The notes beneath the pieces are model-generated. The model searched no databases. It was not told where the DNA came from and saw nothing but the letters and a program-made list of their open reading frames with translations. The position numbers and the translations under genes are program-made. From Chitinophaga filiformis (GTDB taxonomy: Bacteria > Bacteroidota > Bacteroidia > Chitinophagales > Chitinophagaceae), in contig NZ_JAKIRP010000006.1 in NCBI RefSeq assembly GCF_021646545.1, positions 361,826 to 425,825 of the forward strand: a stretch of 64,000 nt of DNA. Direction: 5' to 3'. This document shows, one piece after another, positions 1-7,744 of this stretch; positions within the stretch are counted from its first letter, which is position 1, and each line of letters begins with the position of its first letter.

Positions 1-134
1 CCTTCCGGGAATATGATACGCGCGGTGTCGTTATTGATCTGGCGCCATTTTACGGAAGGAGGATTGCCACCGAATGTTTGTGCCAATGCGGTAAGGGGAA
101 GTACTAATAACAGTAGGCACGGAAAAGCTTTCAT
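1..134 (-). CDS. 5' end of a secreted protein, cut by the window edge
   Basis: An ATG at 134 on the minus strand opens a frame that stays open to the window edge, giving the first 44 residues. They begin MKAFPCLLLLVLPLTALAQ, a clear Sec signal peptide with a probable cleavage after ALA. The mature part continues with a stretch containing VKWRQINNDTARIIFP. That opening resembles the N-termini of large Bacteroidota exported proteins with a beta-propeller or peptidase-MA-like region, but this family guess rests on memory of the motif only. The function cannot be decided from this fragment. It lies about 100 bp downstream of the sdaA stop codon, on the same strand. Confidence 0.6.
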   Translation of the reverse strand, partial: MKAFPCLLLLVLPLTALAQTFGGNPPSVKWRQINNDTARIIFPE

Positions 135-232
135 AATCAATTGCAGGTATAATCAAACAATATACGGAAATAATGGAGAACGCTGCATGCAATAATAAAG
201 TATCCTTTGTTTGCATGCAGCGCTTCACGAAA

Positions 233-1663
233 TCAGCACTCAGGAAGGCTGATAGGTATGTTTACGGCCAGACCGCCGTCTGAAGTTTCCTTGTATTTGC
301 TGTTCATATCCAGCGCGGTGTCCCACATGGTTTTCACCACGGCGTCGAGTGACACCTTTGCCAGTTCGGGGTTACTTTGCAATGCCAGCTGAGAAGCGGT
401 AATAGCCTTGATGGCGCCCATTGTATTTCTTTCGATGCAGGGCACCTGTACCAGTCCGCCGATAGGATCGCAAGTCAGGCCCAGGTGATGTTCCATCGCT
501 ATTTCAGCAGCCATCAGCACCTGTCGCTGGGAACCGCCCAGGCATTCTGTAAGGGCTGCAGCTGCCATTGCAGAAGACACGCCGATTTCCGCCTGACAGC
601 CACCCATAGCGGCCGAGATGGTAGAGCGCTTCTTGAAGATACTACCTATCTCAGAAGCGGTGAGCATGAACTGCATGATCTTTTCATCATGGTAGCCGTC
701 GCAGAAGGTAATGAAGTACTGCAATACTGCCGGTATCACGCCCGCAGCGCCGTTAGTAGGAGCAGTCACCACTCTGCCGAAAGAAGCATTTTCCTCATTC
801 ACGGCCAGTGCAAAACAGCTCACCCAGTCAAGCGTATAGGCAAAATGGTTACCACCCTGCCTGATAGCGTTGATCCAGGAATCGTAGTCCGTATATGTAT
901 TTCCCTTTAATAATTTTTTGTTTAGTGCAGCGGCGCGTCTTGCTACACGGAGGCCGCCGGGCAATTCTCCCGCAGTATGACACCCCCTGTAAATGCATTC
1001 TTTCATTACGCGCCAGATATTCATCACGCCTGCCCTTGTTTCTGCTTCCGGGCGCCAGGCCTGCTCATTCTCCATAACCAGTTCAGAAATGGAATAACCT
1101 GTTTTGATACACCACTGCAACAGTTGGCGGGCGGTATCTATCGGGAATGGCAGGTCTACCTGTGAGGCAGCCCCCTGGTTTTCTCCTTCTTTCACAACAA
1201 AGCCACCACCAATGGAATAGTAGGTGGCTGCCTGCTGTTCATCATCTTCAAAGGTAACCAGGAAAGTAAGTGCGTTGGGGTGAAAAGGTAAAGATTCATC
1301 ATACAGGAAAGTGATATCCTGGAAGGGATCAAAAGGAATAGCGTGGCTACCTCCCAATAACATGGTCTTGTTACGGCGGATGTCATCCATTTTACTATTG
1401 ATCTTGTTGACATCGAAAGTTACCGGATCATCTCCGCAAAGTCCTAACTGTACCGCAATGTCTGTACCGTGGCCATGCCCGGTTTTTGCCAGGGAGCCAT
1501 ATAATAAAACGCTGACTTGTTTAACGGAACTGAGTTTTCGCCCTGTAGCCTGCACTTCCCGCAGGAACTGAAGAGCTGCCCGCCATGGGCCTAACGTGTG
1601 TGAACTGGAAGGACCTACGCCTATCTTGAAGATGTCAAATACCGAAATGCATTCGTGTGCCAC
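233..1663 (-). CDS. sdaA: L-serine ammonia-lyase (serine dehydratase), iron-sulfur type
   Basis: Cytosolic enzyme that deaminates L-serine to pyruvate and ammonia. The 476-residue chain is the fused one-subunit form, with the beta domain first (GVGPSSSHT near residue 16) and the alpha domain after it. The [4Fe-4S] ligands are visible as Cys356, Cys398 and Cys409; spacings of 42 and 11 match those of the characterised Legionella enzyme. The protein also ends in a cysteine (SLPEC), as in that family, where the C-terminal Cys enters the active site as the fourth cluster ligand. The start codon is GTG at 1663. No better upstream ATG was seen, and the N-terminus MAHECISVFDIFKIG fits the family. 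A TAnnTTTG box lies just upstream. Confidence 0.95.
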   Translation of the reverse strand: MAHECISVFDIFKIGVGPSSSHTLGPWRAALQFLREVQATGRKLSSVKQVSVLLYGSLAKTGHGHGTDIAVQLGLCGDDPVTFDVNKINSKMDDIRRNKTMLLGGSHAIPFDPFQDITFLYDESLPFHPNALTFLVTFEDDEQQAATYYSIGGGFVVKEGENQGAASQVDLPFPIDTARQLLQWCIKTGYSISELVMENEQAWRPEAETRAGVMNIWRVMKECIYRGCHTAGELPGGLRVARRAAALNKKLLKGNTYTDYDSWINAIRQGGNHFAYTLDWVSCFALAVNEENASFGRVVTAPTNGAAGVIPAVLQYFITFCDGYHDEKIMQFMLTASEIGSIFKKRSTISAAMGGCQAEIGVSSAMAAAALTECLGGSQRQVLMAAEIAMEHHLGLTCDPIGGLVQVPCIERNTMGAIKAITASQLALQSNPELAKVSLDAVVKTMWDTALDMNSKYKETSDGGLAVNIPISLPEC

Positions 1664-1678
1664 TACTTATAATTTAAG

Positions 1679-1686
1679 CAAATTTA
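1679..1686 (-). promoter_or_regulatory. -7 box (TAAATTTG) upstream of sdaA
   Basis: TAAATTTG on the minus strand matches the Bacteroidota -7 consensus TAnnTTTG and lies 15 nt upstream of the GTG start. A TTTTTG string 16 nt further upstream could serve as the -33 element, but the spacing is shorter than usual. Confidence 0.4.
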
Positions 1687-1760
1687 AGGCATTCCGCATA
1701 TCCAAAAATCCACACATAACCTGAAAAACATACCTGCCTGAGCCGATCAGAGAATGGCTA

Positions 1761-1800
1761 AAAAACAAGTCCCGCCTGAGCTGGTCAGAGCGGGACTTTG
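1761..1800 (-). terminator. Intrinsic terminator after the FKBP lipoprotein pair
   Basis: AAGTCCCGC (1767-1775) pairs with GCGGGACTT (1790-1798). The loop can add a CTGA/TCAG pairing. On the minus strand the stem is followed by TTGTTTTTTAG, a proper T-run. It lies 25 nt after the stop of the 1825-2328 gene. Confidence 0.85.
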
Positions 1801-1824
1801 TCGATATAAGTGCAGAGTACAATA

Positions 1825-2328
1825 CTATGGATTGGTGACGTCGGTCAACTCGACATCGAAGATCAGGACAGAGTTAGCTGGAATGCCCGGATTCGCAGCC
1901 GCACCGTATCCGTAGAAGGAAGGAAGATACACTCTGATCTTACCGCCTTTGGTGATCTTTGTCAAAGCAAACTGAAAACCTACGATCAGGCCTCCTGCCG
2001 CTCCCAGGTCGCGTGGCGTAGTACCGGTAGAATCAAAAACATGACCGGACAACAGTTGTCCTGTATATAATGCTTTTATTTTGGTCGCGACCGTTTTAAC
2101 ACTGTCTACACCGTTACCAACCTTGGAAATGTGATAGAAAATACCGGAAACGGTATCCTGTACAGCCGGCAGGCCAGTACGTTGCAGGTATGCCTTGATG
2201 CTGTCTACATCTCTGTTGAACTGTGGTACCGGATCATAAGTCTGGTCGTCTTTACTGCAGGCTGCTAACAAAGCCATCATCAATACTGCTCCCAGCAGGA
2301 AAAATCTCCTCATGCTTAATTTTTTCAT
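1825..2328 (-). CDS. FKBP-type peptidyl-prolyl cis-trans isomerase, lipoprotein
   Basis: Predicted envelope folding catalyst of 167 residues. The start is placed at 2328 because MKKLSMRRFFLLGAV gives a lipoprotein signal with the lipobox LLAAC; an ATG at 2313 is an equally possible start. A longer frame reaching 2391 would overlap the neighbour and lacks a signal. After a linker, the FKBP fold is recognisable from a TGQLLSGHVFDST segment, GFQFALTKITKGGKIRVYLP, the YGYGAA loop and the closing IPANSVLIFDVELTDV. The gene is 49 nt downstream of a second FKBP lipoprotein on the same strand, so the two are probably one operon. Chaperonin genes follow further upstream. Catalytic activity is inferred from the family and not every active-site residue was checked. 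Confidence 0.9.
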   Translation of the reverse strand: MKKLSMRRFFLLGAVLMMALLAACSKDDQTYDPVPQFNRDVDSIKAYLQRTGLPAVQDTVSGIFYHISKVGNGVDSVKTVATKIKALYTGQLLSGHVFDSTGTTPRDLGAAGGLIVGFQFALTKITKGGKIRVYLPSFYGYGAAANPGIPANSVLIFDVELTDVTNP

Positions 2329-2377
2329 TGAAATGCTCAGATTTTTATAATTATCAGTGATTAGATACGGAAGGAAC

Positions 2378-2878
2378 TCATTTAAAGTCAATTAATTCAA
2401 CATTGCACACCAGGATGGTATTGGCGGGAATGATGTTACCTACGGGCACGTTGCCGAAGGCCAGCCGTGAAGGGATGATCATAAAGATCTTACCTCCCCT
2501 GCCTATTTTCTGCAGGCCGAGCTGCCAGCCTACGATATGGTCTTTCAGTGCGCGGCCATCAAAATCGGTATCTCCGAAAGAGGCGTCGAGCAGGGAGTCA
2601 TTCAGGTTGGCACGGGTATAATTGATAGTAACCACTGAATTCAGGTTTGCGCGGGTAGAATCACCCGGATCCTCTATATTGAAATAGAGTCCGCTGAAAT
2701 CATGTTCCATGGTGAGATTGTGATTGCTGATGTATTTCTGGATAAGGCTATCCTGTTGCACTATTGATCTTTCAACATCATTGTAGGCATCGGCATTGGA
2801 ATATTCATCCTTAGTGCAAGCCGTCAGCAGGAACACCGGCAATAAAAAACAAAAAGTGGCGCGTAAAAATGCGTTCAT
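2378..2878 (-). CDS. FKBP-type peptidyl-prolyl cis-trans isomerase, lipoprotein
   Basis: Paralogue of the adjacent 1825-2328 gene, 166 residues. The start at 2878 gives MNAFLRATFCFLLPVFLLTAC, a lipoprotein signal with Cys at the lipobox; the longer upstream frame starts in non-coding sequence. The FKBP domain shows GWQLGLQKIGRGGKIFMIIP, RLAFGN and IPANTILVCNVELIDF. An insert before the fold (about residues 35-75) is shared in position with its neighbour. It is likely anchored in the envelope and probably helps fold exported proteins. It is first in the probable two-gene operon. The aromatic residues of the usual FKBP pocket are only partly conserved, so isomerase activity is less certain than the fold. 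Confidence 0.88.
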   Translation of the reverse strand: MNAFLRATFCFLLPVFLLTACTKDEYSNADAYNDVERSIVQQDSLIQKYISNHNLTMEHDFSGLYFNIEDPGDSTRANLNSVVTINYTRANLNDSLLDASFGDTDFDGRALKDHIVGWQLGLQKIGRGGKIFMIIPSRLAFGNVPVGNIIPANTILVCNVELIDFK

Positions 2879-2986
2879 ACAGTTATAACGGAGAAACGGG
2901 GCTAAAGTTACAGGAAAGGGAATAAAAACGGAAAGGGTGTCCACCGGTTGGCAGACACCCTTTCGCTATATTTTTGGATACTACTA

Positions 2987-4621
<1,635 letters not shown>

Positions 4622-4679
4622 AATAGCTTGTGTTTTTTTGTTTTGTGTTTTGGTTTGCCTGTTATGTCAGCGTGATTGA

Positions 4680-4961
4680 TTAAACAATAGCTAAAATGTC
4701 AGACTCACGCATGATTAAGTAATCGCCGCCTTCAATGCTGATCTCTGTACCGGAATATTTACCATACAATACAGTATCGCCAACTTTTACAGTCACCGGC
4801 TCATCTTTCTTACCAGGACCGGCAGCTACTACCGTACCTCTTTGTGGTTTTTCTTTTGCGGTATCAGGGATGATGATACCACCAGCTGTTTTTTCTTCTG
4901 CGGCTGCGGGTTTCACGATCACCCTGTCAGCTAAGGGTTTAATACTTAAATCTTTTGCCAT
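4680..4961 (-). CDS. groES: Co-chaperonin GroES (Hsp10)
   Basis: Seven-fold ring lid of the GroEL chamber. The start at 4961 gives a 93-residue protein beginning MAKDLSIKPLADRVIVKPAA, the normal length; an upstream in-frame extension is not family-like. The mobile loop (EEKTAGGIIIPDTAKEKP) and the C-terminal LIMRESDILAIV are intact. It is the first gene of the groES-groEL operon. A perfect 8-bp inverted repeat lies 44-69 nt upstream of the start codon and overlaps a possible -10 box. Confidence 0.98.
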   Translation of the reverse strand: MAKDLSIKPLADRVIVKPAAAEEKTAGGIIIPDTAKEKPQRGTVVAAGPGKKDEPVTVKVGDTVLYGKYSGTEISIEGGDYLIMRESDILAIV

Positions 4962-5004
4962 ATAATTATACTTTTTAAAAAGGTAAGATGAAGATTTATT
5001 GTGA

Positions 5005-5046
5005 CTTGGCACCTCGATAATTGTGCCAAGGCATTTTGATAGTCAA
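5005..5046 (-). promoter_or_regulatory. Putative groES promoter with overlapping inverted-repeat operator
   Basis: CTTGGCAC (5005-5012) and GTGCCAAG (5023-5030) form a perfect 8-bp inverted repeat with a 10-nt spacer. On the minus strand a TTGACT (5041-5046) and an AATTAT (5017-5022) are 18 nt apart, like -35 and -10 boxes, so the repeat covers the -10. The repeat resembles HrcA's CIRCE half-sites (TTAGCAC / GTGCTAA), but the half-sites are 3 nt closer than in CIRCE. The operator role is inferred. Confidence 0.5.
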
Positions 5047-5177
5047 ATTTTCAGTCACTAACGGGAAGACTCATCGGGCACACTGACAAAAATGCCATTT
5101 TTTCAGCAAAAACCTGACAGAATCTGCCGTAAGATAGGAATTACCAATTAAGAATTCCTAATTCCCCATTTTTCCCC

Positions 5178-5185
5178 TAGCTTTG
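5178..5185 (+). promoter_or_regulatory. -7 box (TAGCTTTG) upstream of nusB
   Basis: TAGCTTTG exactly fits TAnnTTTG and lies 27 nt before the nusB ATG. No convincing -33 TTG was found at the expected distance. Confidence 0.45.
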
Positions 5186-5212
5186 CGCCCTCATACAGTT
5201 CTTGATTATAAG

Positions 5213-6142
5213 ATGATTAGCAGAAGAAATATCCGGGTGAAGGTCATGCAGACCCTTTATGCCCTGGAAACGATGGAACCAGGTACCGTTAAGCCGGGCA
5301 CGGCTACCAGTTTACTGAACGAGAAACTGGACCAGACCAGTCAGATCTTTACATACCTGTTATACTGTCTCTCACAGGTAGCACAGTATGCAGAAATCGA
5401 CGCGCAGACACGGGCCTCCAAACATCTTCCCTCAGCAGCCGACCTGCAGGTAAATACCAAGATCGCCGGAAATGAATTTATTTTCCAGATAATCAACGAC
5501 AAAGGCTTTCAGGTAAACCTGGAACAATGGAAACTCAAACACCTTCCTGAGCAGGACCTGATGCGTAAACTCTACAATACGCTCACCGCCACAGACATTT
5601 ACCAGAATTATATAAAAGATCCTGCCCGCAACAAAGCCAGCGAAAAGGAGATCATGGAATACGTCTATAAAGAGATCCTCTCTAAAAATGAGCTGTTCAT
5701 CCAGCACATGGAAGACAATTTCCTGCACTGGGGCGACGATGCCGATATGATGGACCTCCTCGTAGCCAATTACATGCACAAGCCGCACCTCTTCAACTTC
5801 CTCCAGCTGATCAGCAAGGAAAAACTGGAATATGCGCGCGAACTGCTGCTGACAGTACTGGATAAGAAGGAATACTGCCTGGAGCTCATTAAACCTAAAT
5901 TACAGAACTGGGACCCTGAGCGTATCGCCGCAGTGGATATGTTGCTGATGGAGATGGGTGTATGCGAATTCCTGTACTTCCCTACCATCCCTACCAAGGT
6001 GACAATCAATGAGTATATTGACCTGGCCAAGGCATACAGCACCCCGCAGAGCGGACAGTTTGTCAATGGTATCCTGGACAATATATTGAAAGACCTCGAT
6101 CAGGCGAATCAGATAAAGAAGGTAGACCGTACAAAAAAATAG
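5213..6142 (+). CDS. nusB: Transcription antitermination factor NusB
   Basis: RNA-binding component of antitermination on rRNA operons. The start at 5213 gives MISRRNIRVKVMQTLYALE, the typical NusB opening. At 309 residues it is about twice the length of the enterobacterial protein; Bacteroidota homologues commonly carry such an expansion, with the classical NusB helical domain in the C-terminal half. The conserved end is ERIAAVDMLLMEMGVCEFL, TKVTINEYIDLAKAYSTPQSGQFVNGILDNIL. It is followed 27 nt later by a DUF1573 lipoprotein gene, then yajC and coaE, a conserved order in this phylum. Confidence 0.93.
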   Translation: MISRRNIRVKVMQTLYALETMEPGTVKPGTATSLLNEKLDQTSQIFTYLLYCLSQVAQYAEIDAQTRASKHLPSAADLQVNTKIAGNEFIFQIINDKGFQVNLEQWKLKHLPEQDLMRKLYNTLTATDIYQNYIKDPARNKASEKEIMEYVYKEILSKNELFIQHMEDNFLHWGDDADMMDLLVANYMHKPHLFNFLQLISKEKLEYARELLLTVLDKKEYCLELIKPKLQNWDPERIAAVDMLLMEMGVCEFLYFPTIPTKVTINEYIDLAKAYSTPQSGQFVNGILDNILKDLDQANQIKKVDRTKK

Positions 6143-6169
6143 CTATTTTTGGGCCGAACCCAATACTAT

Positions 6170-6613
6170 ATGAGAAAAATATTCTTTTACCTGATAGCCG
6201 GAAGCCTTGTGGCAGGCGCCTGTAATTCAAATGCCGGTAAAACCGGTGACCAGGAAACAGCCGCCACCACTATCACGGAGAATGCGAAAGGTACGCCGGT
6301 GATCACTTTTGATGAAATGGTCCACAACTTCGGCAACATCACCGAAGGCGAAAAAGTGGAATATTCTTTCAAATTCACGAATACCGGCGACAAAGACCTG
6401 CTTATCACAGACGCTACCTCCAGTTGCGGATGTACTGTGCCAGACTGGCCGAAAGAGCCTATCAAACCGGGACAAAGCAGCTACATGAAAGTGGTGTTCA
6501 ACAGTGCAGGAAAAGAAGGATATACCGAAAAAGAGATCATTATCAGAGCCAATACGAAACCGGAACAGGTGCAGGGACCCAAGATCCAGTGCACTATCCT
6601 GAAGCAGAAATAA
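6170..6613 (+). CDS. DUF1573 lipoprotein
   Basis: 147-residue envelope protein of unknown function. The start at 6170 gives MRKIFFYLIAGSLVAGAC, a lipoprotein signal with lipobox VAGAC. The mature part is one DUF1573 domain, an Ig-like beta fold, recognised by TFDEMVHNFGNITEGEKVEYSF, FKFTNTGDKDLLI, the SSCGCTVPDWPKEPIKPG cysteine motif and a MKVVFNSAGKEGY strand. It is encoded between nusB and yajC, probably on one transcript. DUF1573 proteins are abundant in Bacteroidota and are assumed to be surface or periplasmic; no partner can be named from this sequence. Confidence 0.9.
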   Translation: MRKIFFYLIAGSLVAGACNSNAGKTGDQETAATTITENAKGTPVITFDEMVHNFGNITEGEKVEYSFKFTNTGDKDLLITDATSSCGCTVPDWPKEPIKPGQSSYMKVVFNSAGKEGYTEKEIIIRANTKPEQVQGPKIQCTILKQK

Positions 6614-6698
6614 GCTGACGCGACATTAGGATACGGTATCAATATTGCGGGACAATAAGAAACAAGAACAACTAAACAACAAAATACAACTTAATACG

Positions 6699-7052
6699 AT
6701 GTACACTAACATGCTGAACGTTTTACTGATGGGTGGCGGTGCACCGGGCGCACAAGGCGGCGGTGGCTTCCAGTTCATATTTATTGGCGGTATGATCCTG
6801 GTGATGTGGTTATTTATGATCCGCCCTCAGACTAAGAAAGCAAAAATGCAGAAAGACTTCATCAGCAATCTGCGTGAAGGCGACAAGATCGTTACCATCG
6901 CAGGTATCCATGGTACTGTGAAGAAGATCAACGATGATGGCACGCTGAAAATCGAGGTGAGCGCAGGTACTTACCTGACCATCGAGCGTTCTGCTGTAAG
7001 CATGGAATACACTACTGCTCAACAGAAAGCTGCTGCAACACCTGCAAAATAA
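6699..7052 (+). CDS. yajC: Sec translocon accessory protein YajC
   Basis: Single-pass inner-membrane protein associated with SecDF. The start at 6699 (MYTNMLNVLLMGGG) gives 117 residues; a second ATG at 6711 is also possible. A Gly-rich N-terminus is followed by one membrane helix (FIFIGGMILVMWLFMI), then the diagnostic RPQTKKAKMQKDF and the cytosolic domain LREGDKIVTIAGIHGTVKKI. In many bacteria yajC is linked to secD; here it sits with nusB and coaE, and secDF lies 6 kb away on the other strand. A strong terminator follows 20 nt after the stop. Confidence 0.93.
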   Translation: MYTNMLNVLLMGGGAPGAQGGGGFQFIFIGGMILVMWLFMIRPQTKKAKMQKDFISNLREGDKIVTIAGIHGTVKKINDDGTLKIEVSAGTYLTIERSAVSMEYTTAQQKAAATPAK

Positions 7053-7072
7053 TTGCTGTCTACAGATAGCGC

Positions 7073-7107
7073 ATCCCAAATTCCTGACGGAGTTTGGGAT
7101 TTTTTTT
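7073..7107 (+). terminator. Intrinsic terminator between yajC and coaE
   Basis: ATCCCAAA (7073-7080) and TTTGGGAT (7093-7100) form a perfect 8-bp stem with a 12-nt loop, followed directly by a run of Ts to 7107. Only 13 nt separate the T-run from the coaE start codon. Confidence 0.85.
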
Positions 7108-7120
7108 GGAATTTGGACGT

Positions 7121-7717
7121 ATGTTAAAAGTTGGTATTACAGGCGGTATAGGCTCAGGCAAAAGCACAGTGGCGAAGATCTTCGCCATACTCGGCGTTCC
7201 CGTTTATTATGCAGATGATGCAGCCAAAACGATCATGCAGACAGACGAGCTGCTGATACAACAGGTCAAGGAACATTTCGGCAACCACATCTACGATAGC
7301 AACAATGTGCTGGACAGGGCCGCATTGGGAAAGATCGTTTTTAACGATAAGGATAAACTGGAGTTACTTAACTCCCTCGTACATCCTGCCACCATCCGTC
7401 ACAGCGACGAGTGGGCCGACCGTCAAACCGCCCCCTATGTGCTGAAGGAGGCCGCTCTCCTTTTTGAATCCGGTTCCTTTCAGTACCTGGATAAATGTAT
7501 CGGCGTATCAGCACCCCAGCCACTTCGTATACTGCGGGTGATGAAGCGGGATAACGTCAGCCGTAACGATGTGCTGGCGCGGATGTACAAACAGATCGAT
7601 GATAATATCAAAATGAAACTGTGCGATTATGTGATCCGTAATGATGAACAGGAAATGGTCATCCCCCAGGTGCTGGCATTGCATAACACACTGCTGCAGC
7701 TGGCCGCGGACAATTAA
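7121..7717 (+). CDS. coaE: Dephospho-CoA kinase
   Basis: Last step of coenzyme A synthesis: phosphorylates the ribose 3'-OH of dephospho-CoA. The start at 7121 gives a 198-residue protein beginning MLKVGITGGIGSGKSTVAKI, with the P-loop at residues 8-15. YYADDAAKTIM and LVHPATIRHSDEW are further family signatures, the latter near the substrate lid. The upstream in-frame codons would run back through the terminator hairpin at 7073-7107, so they are excluded. Because that terminator ends just before the ATG, coaE needs either read-through or an unrecognised promoter within the hairpin region. Confidence 0.95.
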   Translation: MLKVGITGGIGSGKSTVAKIFAILGVPVYYADDAAKTIMQTDELLIQQVKEHFGNHIYDSNNVLDRAALGKIVFNDKDKLELLNSLVHPATIRHSDEWADRQTAPYVLKEAALLFESGSFQYLDKCIGVSAPQPLRILRVMKRDNVSRNDVLARMYKQIDDNIKMKLCDYVIRNDEQEMVIPQVLALHNTLLQLAADN

Positions 7718-7744
7718 CCCTATCAATTATAACCATATTATTAC

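Noticed and set aside
5005..5030. Inverted repeat considered as a standard CIRCE operator
   Set aside because: The CIRCE half-sites are separated by 9 nt with 9-bp arms; here the core half-sites are 3 nt too close. It is kept as a variant only.
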